A stretch of 64,000 nucleotides of DNA from REEB481 sp964586595 (GCA_964586595.1 CAZPHB010000003.1:62001-126000), one strand, 5' to 3'; numbered from the stretch's first letter, positions 52,376 through 61,673 are shown. Numbers and translations: made by a program. Notes: generated by a model not told the origin, from the sequence alone.

Positions 52376-53071
52376 ATGCAGGAAAAAAACTACCTCATTG
52401 CCGGTGGAACATCCGGAATTGGTAAAGCGATTGCCGAAGCCTTACTGGCGCAGGGTCATCAGGTTTGGACCATGTCCAGAAATGATGCGTCTCTACCCGG
52501 AGTCCACCACATCACCTGGGATGCCACGGCAAATACACAGCCTTCGGGATGGCCAGAGGTTTTACACGGTTTGGTGTATGCGCCCGGTTCCATCAACCTG
52601 CGTTCCTTTCGCGCGCTCAAACCGGATGATTTTTTGAACGATTTCCAGGTGAATCTGTTGGGCGCTGTGCGTTTGTTGCAGGCCGCACATCCTGCATTGC
52701 GCGCAGCACAACAGGCTTCGGTGGTTTTGTTCAGCACCGTGGCAGTGGCCCAGGGCATGCCCTTTCATGCTTCCGTTGCCGCTTCCAAAGGTGCCGTAGA
52801 AGGTTTGGGCCGCTCACTGGCCGCTGAATGGGCACCCAACATCAATGTAAACATCATCGCACCTGGATTGGTGCATACACCGCTGGCAGCCAAATTGCTG
52901 GACACCGATGTGAAAAAGGAAAATTCCGCAAAACGTCACCCCCTTGGTCGGGTGGGTAACTCGGAAGAAATTGCCGCTCTCGCCACATTTCTCCTTTCCG
53001 ACCAGGCCAGTTGGATGTCTGGTCAGGTAATCGGTATAGACGGAGGATTGAGCACTTTGCGCACTGCCTGA
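52376..53071 (+). CDS. Short-chain dehydrogenase-like protein lacking the catalytic Tyr
   Basis: A 231-residue SDR with the Rossmann glycine motif IAGGTSGIGKAIA near the N terminus and a C-terminal GQVIGIDGGLS. In the active-site block PFHASVAASKGAVEG the usual Tyr of YxxxK is Val134, with Lys138 kept and Ser/Thr at 120-121. So it is either a non-classical enzyme or a cofactor-binding protein. Similar Tyr-less SDRs exist. Its stop overlaps the flavin reductase ATG by one base (TGATG), so the two are coupled and may share a flavin/NAD(P)H role. Confidence 0.82.
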   Translation: MQEKNYLIAGGTSGIGKAIAEALLAQGHQVWTMSRNDASLPGVHHITWDATANTQPSGWPEVLHGLVYAPGSINLRSFRALKPDDFLNDFQVNLLGAVRLLQAAHPALRAAQQASVVLFSTVAVAQGMPFHASVAASKGAVEGLGRSLAAEWAPNINVNIIAPGLVHTPLAAKLLDTDVKKENSAKRHPLGRVGNSEEIAALATFLLSDQASWMSGQVIGIDGGLSTLRTA

Positions 53072-53703
53072 TGATACATTTTACCGCAGAAGACATTGCA
53101 GAGATGGAACAGCGCTACCGCGCCAATTTCATCAATTCGGCGCCCGGTTATAAAAACCTTTGTCTTGTGGGAACAAGAAGCGCCCATGGCGTGAATAATC
53201 TTGCGGTGTTCAATTCTTTGTTTCACGTAGGGGCCAATCCGCCACTGCTCGGTTTGGTATTTCGCCCGGATTCCGTAGACAGACATACGCTTACCAACAT
53301 CCGCGAATCAAGCTTCTATACCCTGAATCTTGTTGCTGAAGGCATGGAAGCTGCGGCACACCAAACCTCCGCGCGTTATCCTGCAGCTCTGTCTGAATTT
53401 GAAGCCGTTGGATTTACGCCCTTCCATCCCGAAGACTTTTTTGCGCCGGCCGTGTTGGAATCCCCCCTGCGCATGGGCATGAAACTGGAAGAAGAAATTC
53501 AGATAGCGCTCAATGGAACTTCCATTGTGATTGGCAGCGTTTGTTGGCTGGAATGCAGTGCAGATGCCGTTGAATCAGATGGTTTTATCAACCCTGAAGT
53601 GACGAAGCTGGTCAGCGTTGCTGGTCTGGATGCTTATTACAAACCAACCCTGAAAGGTAGGTACGCATATGCCAAGCCGGATAAACATCCTGCCTTGCGT
53701 TGA
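53071..53703 (+). CDS. Flavin reductase-like protein (FMN-binding split barrel)
   Basis: A 210-residue protein with the flavin reductase/split-barrel pattern: NLCLVGTRSAHGVNNLAVFNSLFHVGANPP (FMN-phosphate and isoalloxazine binding) and TLTNIRESSFYTLNLV. Members reduce or bind FMN. The ATG at 53071 overlaps the SDR stop; an in-frame ATG at 53011 inside the SDR gene is rejected. It is the last gene before the B12 riboswitch. Confidence 0.82.
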   Translation: MIHFTAEDIAEMEQRYRANFINSAPGYKNLCLVGTRSAHGVNNLAVFNSLFHVGANPPLLGLVFRPDSVDRHTLTNIRESSFYTLNLVAEGMEAAAHQTSARYPAALSEFEAVGFTPFHPEDFFAPAVLESPLRMGMKLEEEIQIALNGTSIVIGSVCWLECSADAVESDGFINPEVTKLVSVAGLDAYYKPTLKGRYAYAKPDKHPALR

Positions 53704-53711
53704 ACATTTGA

Positions 53712-53745
53712 TTTGTGTAACTATTTGTTTTTTTGTTTAACTTTT
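53712..53745 (+). promoter_or_regulatory. Promoter for the btuBFC riboswitch transcript
   Basis: TTTG at 53712-53715, a 22-nt spacer and TAACTTTT at 53738-53745 (one mismatch to TAnnTTTG). The expected start near 53752 places the riboswitch at the very beginning of the RNA. Confidence 0.45.
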
Positions 53746-53757
53746 TGAAGTATATCC

Positions 53758-53945
53758 TTGCGGCAGAATCTGGTGACTAAAGGAGTGAATACTTCTTTAG
53801 GCTGAAAAGGGAATCCGGTGAGAAACCGGAACAGTACCCGCTGCTGTGAGTTCCGTGAAGCGCATCCAAATTGAAGCCACTGACGGCTTTGTTCGTTGGG
53901 AAGGCTGGATGCAGGGAATAAGTCAGAAGACCTGCCTGATTCTGA
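53758..53945 (+). ncRNA. Cobalamin riboswitch in the btuB leader
   Basis: The conserved adenosylcobalamin-riboswitch core is visible in order: AAAAGGGAATCCGGTG (53805-53820), GAAACCGGAACAGTACCCGC, CTGTGA, GAAGCCACTGACGG, GGGAAGGC, and the B12 box AGTCAGAAGACCTGCC (53921-53936). The 324-nt gap before btuB is filled by the promoter, this element and a trailing AT-rich expression segment of about 80 nt. When cobalamin is bound it should lower expression of the B12 uptake operon, by translation or termination control; which of the two cannot be told. No strong terminator follows, favouring translational control. Confidence 0.92.
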
Positions 53946-54027
53946 ACAACGGCTTTCGGGATTAAAAGCGCGTGGACATTACTTGTTAATTCCACACATC
54001 TCGTTTGTCGTTCCAAGAATTTGAAAA

Positions 54028-56127
54028 ATGAACAGGAACGCGTATATCATTTGCACCATAATGTGCATTCAGAGTGGCATGTTGGATGCCCAGATTTCGA
54101 TTTCAGATACCTCCGGCATGATGGATCTGGTAACGGTATCTGCATCCAGAACTACAGAGCGCATTCAGGACGTGCCGCGAATGGTTACCGTGCTTTCAGC
54201 CCGCGATATTGCTGAATCACAGGCGCAATCGCTGGGCGAATTTCTTTCCATGCAACTGGGGGCCTCGGTGATTGGAGCGGTCCAAAATCCGGGCGCAAAT
54301 CAATCCATCTTTTTACGTGGATCCGGCAGCAATCAAACAGTAATCATGATCGACGGACTAAGAATTTCTGACCCGTCCACACCAAATGGTGCGATCGACC
54401 TGTCTGAACTATCGCTCGCCGATATTGAACGCATCGAAATAGTGCAGGGCGGTCACAGTGCCATGTTTGGAACTGGTGCTTTGGGAGGTATGATCAACAT
54501 CATCACCAAGAAAAATGCACAAACCAACCGCAGCCATGTAAATCTGCACGGAGCAGCTTTCGGACCGGGCCGCGCCTGGGGTGTTTCCACAGGTGTGCAG
54601 CGCAGTTTTGGAAATACATTTTTCAACGTTCAGGGACAGCAATATCGCTCAGGTGGCATGAACAGTACTTTGCCTCCGCCAGTATCGAGCGGGTTGCTTC
54701 TTGAAAAGGATGGATTCCGTAAAACAGACTTGTCGCTTCGCGGTGGATGGGCCGGTAAAACTGCGTCCATTTGGGCCGGATGGAGGCACAATAACCAACA
54801 AGCAGACATCGATGCAGGTGCATTCCGCGATGATGAAAATTACCAATTGGGCATGAAAAGGCACACCTTGCATGGCGGCGCCGATTGGAAGCTTAACCCT
54901 CATGTGAAATTAAACCTTACCGGAGGTTGGAGCAACTTGCAGCGCAAGGCAAACAATGATTCCTCACTTGTGGCTCCCGGTATTTACGACGGCGCAGTAG
55001 GTCGCGATGTGTTTCGGGGAACCAATGCCAGTACGGATTTGTTTCTGCAGGGTAAATACGAACAAATCCAATGGACCGGAGGACTGAGTTATTATGCTGA
55101 ATCGGCGTCCGTTAATTCCTATTACTTCAGCCGCCCATGGGGTTTTGAAAGCACCACCAGCTACGACACCGTGGGTTTAAACAGCCGCATCCTGGCTGCT
55201 TACGGAATGGCGCAATTCTTCAGCAACAGCAAAATGTCTTTGGCGGTAAGCGGAAGAGTCAGCAGGCATAATTTATTCGGCAATGTGTGGAATGGCGCCT
55301 TCAATCCTTCCATAAAAATCGGGAAAAGCAGCATGCTTTTCGGGAACCTGAGCAGCGGGTTCAATACGCCTTCGCTGTATCAGATGCTTGCCCCTGAGCG
55401 CTCCTTTGCGGGCATGCGTCGTGGCAACCCGAACCTGAAACCTGAAGTTGGCACTACTGCAGAACTAGGCTTCAAGCACAAAACCACTAAATGGAGTGTT
55501 CAGGCCTCAGCGTTTCACCAAAATACCCGTGGCGTGATTCAATATGTATATGCCTGGGCCAATGAACATCCGGACAGTCTGGGCTTCTCCGATTATATAG
55601 GCGATACCTACATCAACAATGGCAAGTCGGTACAGAATGGAATTCAAATTGAAGGCATCCTGATTTTACCTATGAAGTTTCAACTTAGTGGAAATATTTC
55701 CATGGTGCAGGGAACCCAGTTCCTGGATCGGGTGCAAGGTTCAGAATTTTTATATCAGGCATTTGAAAGTGGCGTGTTTATGAACCGCGACAACAAGATC
55801 GACAAACTTTCCAGGAGGGCTTCTACCGCGAACCTGATATTGACGCGAAGCTTGGGTAAAAATGCGGCCATCTCTTTAAGGGTCCGTTCAGTTTCCCGAA
55901 AATACGATGTGGCTTACGACGCGGCTCTTGGTTTATTTGGTGCGCTGAATTACCTCGAGGTTCAGTCTTATGCCCTGGGAGATTTACTTTTCCGGACGGA
56001 GATTGGTGAAAAATGCAGCCTTGGTCTTGCCGTGCAGAACATCAGCAACCGCACCTACACAGATATCGCAGGATTTACCACCAGACCGAGGAGCATAAAC
56101 GTAAACTTCAGTTTCAAGTTGCCCTGA
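54028..56127 (+). CDS. btuB: TonB-dependent vitamin B12 receptor BtuB
   Basis: A 699-residue outer-membrane receptor: a signal peptide (MNRNAYIICTIMCIQSGMLDAQ), a TonB box near DLVTVSASR, a plug domain (VPRMVTVLSARDIAESQAQSLGEFL, MIDGLRISDP, IERIEIVQGGHSAMFGTGALGGMINIITKK) and a 22-strand-like barrel ending NVNFSFKLP. The cobalamin riboswitch directly upstream identifies the substrate as corrinoid. It lacks an added N-terminal extension domain. It heads btuB-btuF-btuC. Confidence 0.93.
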   Translation: MNRNAYIICTIMCIQSGMLDAQISISDTSGMMDLVTVSASRTTERIQDVPRMVTVLSARDIAESQAQSLGEFLSMQLGASVIGAVQNPGANQSIFLRGSGSNQTVIMIDGLRISDPSTPNGAIDLSELSLADIERIEIVQGGHSAMFGTGALGGMINIITKKNAQTNRSHVNLHGAAFGPGRAWGVSTGVQRSFGNTFFNVQGQQYRSGGMNSTLPPPVSSGLLLEKDGFRKTDLSLRGGWAGKTASIWAGWRHNNQQADIDAGAFRDDENYQLGMKRHTLHGGADWKLNPHVKLNLTGGWSNLQRKANNDSSLVAPGIYDGAVGRDVFRGTNASTDLFLQGKYEQIQWTGGLSYYAESASVNSYYFSRPWGFESTTSYDTVGLNSRILAAYGMAQFFSNSKMSLAVSGRVSRHNLFGNVWNGAFNPSIKIGKSSMLFGNLSSGFNTPSLYQMLAPERSFAGMRRGNPNLKPEVGTTAELGFKHKTTKWSVQASAFHQNTRGVIQYVYAWANEHPDSLGFSDYIGDTYINNGKSVQNGIQIEGILILPMKFQLSGNISMVQGTQFLDRVQGSEFLYQAFESGVFMNRDNKIDKLSRRASTANLILTRSLGKNAAISLRVRSVSRKYDVAYDAALGLFGALNYLEVQSYALGDLLFRTEIGEKCSLGLAVQNISNRTYTDIAGFTTRPRSINVNFSFKLP

Positions 56128-57191
56128 AACACCGGTTTCTGATATGGTTATGTCTGTGTTTTTCTGCCTGTTCCGAAGCAGGAAATAACCAGGAACACGC
56201 GCCAGGAATGGCACCGAGGTTTGCGAACAAATTCCGCATGGAAGGCGATTCACTTCTATGGGTAGCATCCATTAGCCAAGCAAATACCTGGATGCCGGTG
56301 CCGCAAGAAACGCTCAACCCTTCTTCCAGGATTGTTTGTCTTTCATCTGTGATAGTGGCTTACCTCGAAGAACTTGGATTGAGCCATACGGTAATTGCCG
56401 TAGATGATGCCAAATACATCAGCAGTGTTTCGTTGAGCAGCCGCATCAGGTCAGGCGAATTGAAGTCTGTTAAACCGGGCGCACAGTTGGACGTAGAAAC
56501 AGTCCTTGCGCTCAGGCCGCATGCGGTGCTTTATTATGAAGGCGGGAATGGGGAAGATGCATCAATGAATCTGCTCCGCAAACGCGGAGTTCGCCTGATT
56601 CCTGTAAACAGTTATACCGAGTCACACCCGTTGGGAAGGGCAGAATGGCTCCGGTTTATGGGGCGTTTATTCGGAAAGAGGCAACAAGCAGATTCGCTGT
56701 TCGATCAATTAGCATTGGCTTACCACCAGCAAAAGGAATGGGCAAATCGCACTGGTGAATATCGGCCCACAGTATTTTGCAATGCTCCGTTCGGAGGCGT
56801 TTGGGACCAGCCCGAAGGGAATAATTATATGGCAACCCTCATCGCAGACGCCGGCGGGACATACCTTTGGGCGAAAAGCCCCGGCAGCGGAACCTTACAC
56901 CTGCAGCCGGAAGCAGTGCTTAAGCAGGCGATATCTGCTGATGTTTGGCTCAATTGTAACGACTATACGGAACGCAGGCAACTGGTTGCAGATGATCAGC
57001 GATTGGCATCGTTCGCAGCCTTCCGCAACGGAAATGTTTATGCCGCCAATGGCCGGAAGACCGGCAGCGCCGCAAATCCGTTCTGGGAACTCGGAGTGGT
57101 GCGTCCGGATTTGGTGTTGAAAGACCTGGTGCGCATTTTTCATGACAGCACCATTTCGCCTCCTTTGTATTTTTACCGTAAATTACCTTGA
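56124..57191 (+). CDS. btuF: Cobalamin ABC transporter substrate-binding lipoprotein BtuF, CTG start
   Basis: About 355 residues of periplasmic binding protein (helical-backbone, BtuF/FhuD type): IVCLSSVIVAYLEELGLSHTVIAVDD, ALRPHAVLYYEG, FVxxGAPFGG-like and a C-terminal DLVLKDLVRIFHD. No ATG, GTG or TTG lies at the right place; the only start that yields a clean lipoprotein signal peptide (KHRFLIWLCLCFSAC) is CTG at 56124-56126, whose last two bases overlap the btuB stop as CTGA. An in-frame ATG at 56013 would put 37 extra residues, inside btuB, before the signal. It captures the corrinoid after BtuB and hands it to BtuC. Confidence 0.82.
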   Translation: MKHRFLIWLCLCFSACSEAGNNQEHAPGMAPRFANKFRMEGDSLLWVASISQANTWMPVPQETLNPSSRIVCLSSVIVAYLEELGLSHTVIAVDDAKYISSVSLSSRIRSGELKSVKPGAQLDVETVLALRPHAVLYYEGGNGEDASMNLLRKRGVRLIPVNSYTESHPLGRAEWLRFMGRLFGKRQQADSLFDQLALAYHQQKEWANRTGEYRPTVFCNAPFGGVWDQPEGNNYMATLIADAGGTYLWAKSPGSGTLHLQPEAVLKQAISADVWLNCNDYTERRQLVADDQRLASFAAFRNGNVYAANGRKTGSAANPFWELGVVRPDLVLKDLVRIFHDSTISPPLYFYRKLP

Positions 57192-58171
57192 CCCGTTCGA
57201 AACATTTCCTCTTCCTTTGGATCCTGCTGGCTGTGGTTTTCATGGCTTCATTAATCTTGGGCAGCGGCGGGTTTATATGGAACATAGAATCGACAATGGC
57301 GCAACTGTTGTTGGTAGAATACCGGTTGCCTGCTGCGATTATGGCAGTGCTCGCCGGAGCTGCACTGGCAGTGTGTGGACTGATGATGCAGAATGTCTTT
57401 AGGAATCCATTGGCAGGTCCTTATGTGTTGGGAATAAGTTCCGGTGCAAGTTTGGGAATAGCCATTGTAGTGCTCGCCGGAGCAAGTATTCCGGCCTACT
57501 TAGGTATAGCATCCATAAAACCCTTCGCTGCTACGATTGGCGCTTTGCTCATGCTGTTTCTGAACATAGCAGTGTACAGTAAATTAAGGAGCACGGTTTC
57601 CCTATTGATTTTCGGGATGCTCGCCGGCCATTTTGTTTCGGCAATTGTTGAATTTCTGCAATACATGGCAAGTGGTAGTGATATCCGAAATTTTGTGTTG
57701 TGGGGAATGGGTAATTTACACACGCCCGGTTGGATTCCGCACATGATGATTGCCTTCATGCTCCTCGGAACTTATACATGGTTACGAACCCGCCATGGTG
57801 CTATGGATGTTTATCAACTTGGAGATGCTTATGCCCAAAGTTTGGGTTTGAATATACATGTGTTCCGAAGATGGATGTTGTTGCTCACAGCTGTTTTGGC
57901 GGGAACCGTAACATCCTGGTGTGGTCCATTGTCTTTTGTTGGACTGGTTATACCGCACATGGCAAGGTTGTTTTTGGGAAGTGCGTTACACCAGCATTTA
58001 TTGCCGGGAACCGTGATGTTGGGCGCACTATTTATGCTCACAGCCCATTTTTGTTCCATGCTTCCCGCTGCTGGAAGCAATTTGCCCGTAAATGTTGTTT
58101 GTTCGATCATCGGTGCACCATTGGTTATGTTCATGCTTGTCAGGAATAAAACCATGCTCCTCGAGCCATAA
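57188..58171 (+). CDS. btuC: Cobalamin ABC transporter permease BtuC, TTG start
   Basis: A 327-residue FecCD/BtuC-type permease with about nine to ten helices, GPYVLGISSGASLGIAIVVLAGA, SLLIFGMLAGHFVSAI, and the C-terminal GPLSFVGLVIPHMARLFLGS and GSNLPVNVVCSIIGAPLVMFMLV. The start is TTG at 57188, overlapping the btuF stop as TTGA, so the operon again uses a non-ATG start in a 4-nt overlap. No BtuD ATPase gene follows; the next gene is rpsL. Confidence 0.92.
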   Translation: MTRSKHFLFLWILLAVVFMASLILGSGGFIWNIESTMAQLLLVEYRLPAAIMAVLAGAALAVCGLMMQNVFRNPLAGPYVLGISSGASLGIAIVVLAGASIPAYLGIASIKPFAATIGALLMLFLNIAVYSKLRSTVSLLIFGMLAGHFVSAIVEFLQYMASGSDIRNFVLWGMGNLHTPGWIPHMMIAFMLLGTYTWLRTRHGAMDVYQLGDAYAQSLGLNIHVFRRWMLLLTAVLAGTVTSWCGPLSFVGLVIPHMARLFLGSALHQHLLPGTVMLGALFMLTAHFCSMLPAAGSNLPVNVVCSIIGAPLVMFMLVRNKTMLLEP

Positions 58172-58278
58172 TTCCCTGCGGCAGGCCTCTTCACGGGCAT
58201 CAGGAAGTAAATACCGATTGCAGGAAGTTTGCGCCTGGAACCAAACGAAATGCCCAATGAAAAAAGTCTGAAGGACTG

Positions 58279-58309
58279 TTGCGAAAGCCGAAATATAATC
58301 GTACTTTTG
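58279..58309 (+). promoter_or_regulatory. Promoter for the rpsL ribosomal operon
   Basis: TTG at 58279-58281, a 20-nt spacer and a perfect TACTTTTG at 58302-58309, followed by C. This is a near-ideal Bacteroidota promoter with about a 30-nt leader before the rpsL ATG at 58345. Confidence 0.65.
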
Positions 58310-58344
58310 CCGTCCTTTTTAAGGAAGATTACGCAAAAAACACA

Positions 58345-58731
58345 ATGCCAACCATACAACAATTGGTAAGAAAAGGCCGGGAAACACTGGTGAACAAAAG
58401 CAAGTCGCCAGCGCTTGATGCCTGCCCTCAGAGAAGGGGTGTTTGTACCCGTGTGTACACCACCACACCGAAGAAGCCAAACTCAGCAATGAGAAAGGTA
58501 GCCCGTGTTCGCCTGAGCAACGGAAAAGAAGTGAACGCCTACATTCCTGGTGAAGGCCACAACCTGCAGGAACACTCCATCGTATTGGTGCGTGGTGGCA
58601 GGGTAAAGGACTTACCTGGTGTGCGTTACCACATCGTTCGGGGCGCCTTGGATACGGCCGGTGTTGAAGGACGTAACCAACGCCGTTCGAAATATGGAAC
58701 GAAACGTCCGAAAGCAAAGGATAAAAAATAA
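58345..58731 (+). CDS. rpsL: 30S ribosomal protein S12
   Basis: A 128-residue S12 of normal length. It begins MPTIQQLVRKGRE and has TTPKKPNSAMRKVARVRL and GRVKDLPGVRYHIVRG, the two loops near the decoding centre, both with the usual Lys at the streptomycin-contact positions. First gene of the str operon. Confidence 0.97.
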   Translation: MPTIQQLVRKGRETLVNKSKSPALDACPQRRGVCTRVYTTTPKKPNSAMRKVARVRLSNGKEVNAYIPGEGHNLQEHSIVLVRGGRVKDLPGVRYHIVRGALDTAGVEGRNQRRSKYGTKRPKAKDKK

Positions 58732-58742
58732 GCTGAACTGAA

Positions 58743-59210
58743 ATGAGAAAAGCACGCCCGCGCAAACGCATTACTGCACCTGATCCCAAATTCAACGATC
58801 CCCTCGTTACACGTTTCGTGAACGGCTTGATGTGGGATGGCAAGAAGTCAACTGCATTTGCTATATTTTATGATGCGCTCGACTTGGTCGCTAAAAAAAC
58901 CGAAGAAGAAGGTTTGGAAGTTTGGAAACGCGCTTTGAATAACGTAATGCCTGCCGTAGAAGTGAAAGCCCGCAGGGTTGGAGGTTCTACCTTTCAAATC
59001 CCAATCGAAGTACCTCCGGCACGTAAAATTGCCGTGGGTATCAAATGGATGATTTCCTATGCCCGCAAGCGCAACGAAAAATCTATGGCTTCCCGCCTTG
59101 CCGGTGAAATTCTTTCTGCAGCTAAGGGTGAAGGTGCTGCTGTGAAGAAAAAAGAAGATACCCACAAAATGGCCGAAGCAAACAAGGCCTTTAGTCATTT
59201 CAGGGTATAA
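58743..59210 (+). CDS. rpsG: 30S ribosomal protein S7
   Basis: A 155-residue S7 (MRKARPRKRI, FVNGLMWDGKKSTAFAI, VGGSTFQIPIEVPP). It nucleates the 30S head. 11 nt after rpsL and 17 nt before fusA. Confidence 0.96.
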   Translation: MRKARPRKRITAPDPKFNDPLVTRFVNGLMWDGKKSTAFAIFYDALDLVAKKTEEEGLEVWKRALNNVMPAVEVKARRVGGSTFQIPIEVPPARKIAVGIKWMISYARKRNEKSMASRLAGEILSAAKGEGAAVKKKEDTHKMAEANKAFSHFRV

Positions 59211-59227
59211 CAGTCTATTGAATATTT

Positions 59228-61342
59228 ATGTCTCGCGACTTAGCCTTAACAAGAAATATCGGTATTGCAGCGCACATTGATGCGGGCAAAACCACAACTA
59301 CAGAACGCATCCTGTATTACTCCGGTGTGAACCACAAACTTGGTGAAGTTCACGATGGAGCTGCCACAATGGACTGGATGGTACAGGAACAGGAACGTGG
59401 TATCACCATTACTTCTGCAGCAACCACAGTTTTCTGGAATTATCGTGGCAATAAATACCACATCAACATCATCGACACGCCCGGCCACGTTGACTTCACC
59501 GTTGAAGTGAACCGTTCGCTTCGCGTTCTGGATGGTTTGGTATTCTTGTTCAGCGCCGTTGACGGTGTGGAACCTCAGTCGGAAACCAATTGGCGCTTGG
59601 CCAACAACTATAATGTGGCCCGCATTGGTTTTGTGAATAAAATGGACCGCGCCGGTGCCGACTTCCTGAACGTAGTGCGCCAGGTTCGGGAAATGTTGGG
59701 CAGCAATGCAGTTCCTCTGCAGTTACCTATTGGAGCTGAAGACAATTTCCGCGGTGTTGTTGACCTTATCAACTTCCGCGGAATGATTTGGAATGAAGCT
59801 GATAAAGGCATGACCTATGAAGTGGTTGACATCCCTGCTGATTTGTTGGATGAAGCTACTGAATGGCGTGAAAAATTACTTGAAGCTGTTTCTGAATACG
59901 ACGATACCCTGATGGAGAAGTTCTTTGATGATCCTACTTCCATCACGGAGCGTGAAATACTGAATGCGCTCCGCAAAGCCACTTTGGAAATGAAAATCGT
60001 TCCAATGGTTTGTGGATCTTCATTCAAAAACAAAGGAGTACAAACCATGCTCGATCTGGTGATGGAATTGATGCCAAGCCCGCTCGACAAGGACGTAATC
60101 AGAGGTACTAATCCTGATTCTGAAGAGGAAGTAGTACGCAAGCCTGATTATAAAGAGCCGTTTTGCGCCCTGGCGTTCAAAATTGCCACTGATCCATACG
60201 TAGGACGTTTGGCGTTCATGCGCGCTTACTCAGGCAAACTGGATGCAGGTTCTTATGTGCTCAATACAAGAAGTGGTCAAAAAGAACGCATTTCACGTAT
60301 CTTCCAGATGCATGCCAACAAGCAAAATCCAATTGAGTTTCTGGGAGCAGGCGATATCGGTGCAGCTGTAGGTTTCAAAGACATTAAAACAGGTGATACG
60401 CTGTGCGCGGAAAATCATCCGATTGTACTTGAAGCAATGAACTTCCCCGATCCCGTGATTGGATTGGCCATCGAGCCCAAAACTCAGGCGGATGTGGACA
60501 AATTGGGAACGGCGCTTGCAAAGCTTTCTGAAGAGGATCCCACGTTCCGCGTGCACACCGATCAGGATACCGGTCAAACCGTTATCTCGGGTATGGGTGA
60601 ACTGCACCTCGAGATCATCGTTGATCGTTTGAAGCGGGAGTTCAAAGTTGAATGCAACCAGGGTGCACCTCAGGTTGCTTATAAAGAAGCAATCACCAGG
60701 AACTTCACCCACAGAGAAGTTTACAAGAAGCAAACAGGTGGCCGTGGTAAATTCGCCGACATCCAGTTTGAACTGGGGCCTGCTGATGCTGATTTTACAG
60801 CAGAAGGATTGCAGTTTGTGAATGAAATCGTGGGCGGATCTATTCCCCGTGAATTCATACCATCTGTTGAAAAAGGCTTCAAAGCTGCTATGGAAAATGG
60901 TGTGCTGGCTGGTTATCCAATCACCAGGATGAAAGTTCGCCTGTTCGATGGTTCATACCACAACGTGGATTCTGACTCACTCTCATTTGAAGTAGCTGCA
61001 CGCGGCGGTTTCCGTGAAGCTGCAAGAAACTGCGGCCCGGTATTGCTCGAACCAATCATGAAGCTGGAAGTGGTAACGCCTGCCGAAAATACCGGTGACG
61101 TTATGGGTGACTTGAACCGTCGCCGCGGTCAACTTGAAGGCATCGATGAGCGCGCAGGTTCCCAGGTAGTGAAGGCAAAAGTTCCACTGAGCGAAATGTT
61201 CGGTTATGTAACTTCTTTACGCACCATTACCTCCGGTCGTGCAAGTTCAAGCATGGAGTTTAGCCACTATGCCGAAACCCCAAGGAATATTGCCGATGAG
61301 GTGCTCAAGAAAGTGAACGGAAAATCATCATCTAACGCATAA
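59228..61342 (+). CDS. fusA: Elongation factor G
   Basis: A 704-residue translocation GTPase. G1 is AHIDAGKTTTTERIL, G3 DTPGHVDF, G4 NKMDRAGAD, followed by domains II-V to the normal C terminus (EVLKKVNGK). Full length, no signs of a specialised paralogue. Here fusA is followed directly by rpsJ; no tuf gene lies between, a layout usual in Bacteroidota. Confidence 0.97.
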   Translation: MSRDLALTRNIGIAAHIDAGKTTTTERILYYSGVNHKLGEVHDGAATMDWMVQEQERGITITSAATTVFWNYRGNKYHINIIDTPGHVDFTVEVNRSLRVLDGLVFLFSAVDGVEPQSETNWRLANNYNVARIGFVNKMDRAGADFLNVVRQVREMLGSNAVPLQLPIGAEDNFRGVVDLINFRGMIWNEADKGMTYEVVDIPADLLDEATEWREKLLEAVSEYDDTLMEKFFDDPTSITEREILNALRKATLEMKIVPMVCGSSFKNKGVQTMLDLVMELMPSPLDKDVIRGTNPDSEEEVVRKPDYKEPFCALAFKIATDPYVGRLAFMRAYSGKLDAGSYVLNTRSGQKERISRIFQMHANKQNPIEFLGAGDIGAAVGFKDIKTGDTLCAENHPIVLEAMNFPDPVIGLAIEPKTQADVDKLGTALAKLSEEDPTFRVHTDQDTGQTVISGMGELHLEIIVDRLKREFKVECNQGAPQVAYKEAITRNFTHREVYKKQTGGRGKFADIQFELGPADADFTAEGLQFVNEIVGGSIPREFIPSVEKGFKAAMENGVLAGYPITRMKVRLFDGSYHNVDSDSLSFEVAARGGFREAARNCGPVLLEPIMKLEVVTPAENTGDVMGDLNRRRGQLEGIDERAGSQVVKAKVPLSEMFGYVTSLRTITSGRASSSMEFSHYAETPRNIADEVLKKVNGKSSSNA

Positions 61343-61356
61343 AAGTAAATAGTTCA

Positions 61357-61665
61357 ATGATCAGCCATAAGATCAGGATAAAGCTCAAGTCTTTCGACCA
61401 TAACCTGCTTGACAAAAGCACGGAGAAAATTGTAAAGGCCGTAAAACAAACCGGTGTAGTGGTAAGTGGACCAATTCCACTGCCAACCAGAAAGAAAGTG
61501 TTTACAGTCCTTCGTTCACCCCACGTGAACAAAAAGGCCAGGGAACAGTTTCAGGTGTGTTCCTACAAACGCCTCATCGACATTTATAACAGTTCTACCA
61601 AAACCGTTGACGCACTAATGAAACTGGAACTTCCCAGTGGTGTTGACGTGGAAATCAAAATATAA
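61357..61665 (+). CDS. rpsJ: 30S ribosomal protein S10
   Basis: A 102-residue S10 (IRIKLKSFDHNLLDKSTEKIV, PLPTRKKVFTVLRSPHVNKKAREQFQ). First gene of the S10 cluster, 14 nt after fusA. Confidence 0.97.
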   Translation: MISHKIRIKLKSFDHNLLDKSTEKIVKAVKQTGVVVSGPIPLPTRKKVFTVLRSPHVNKKAREQFQVCSYKRLIDIYNSSTKTVDALMKLELPSGVDVEIKI

Positions 61666-61673
61666 CTATCATC

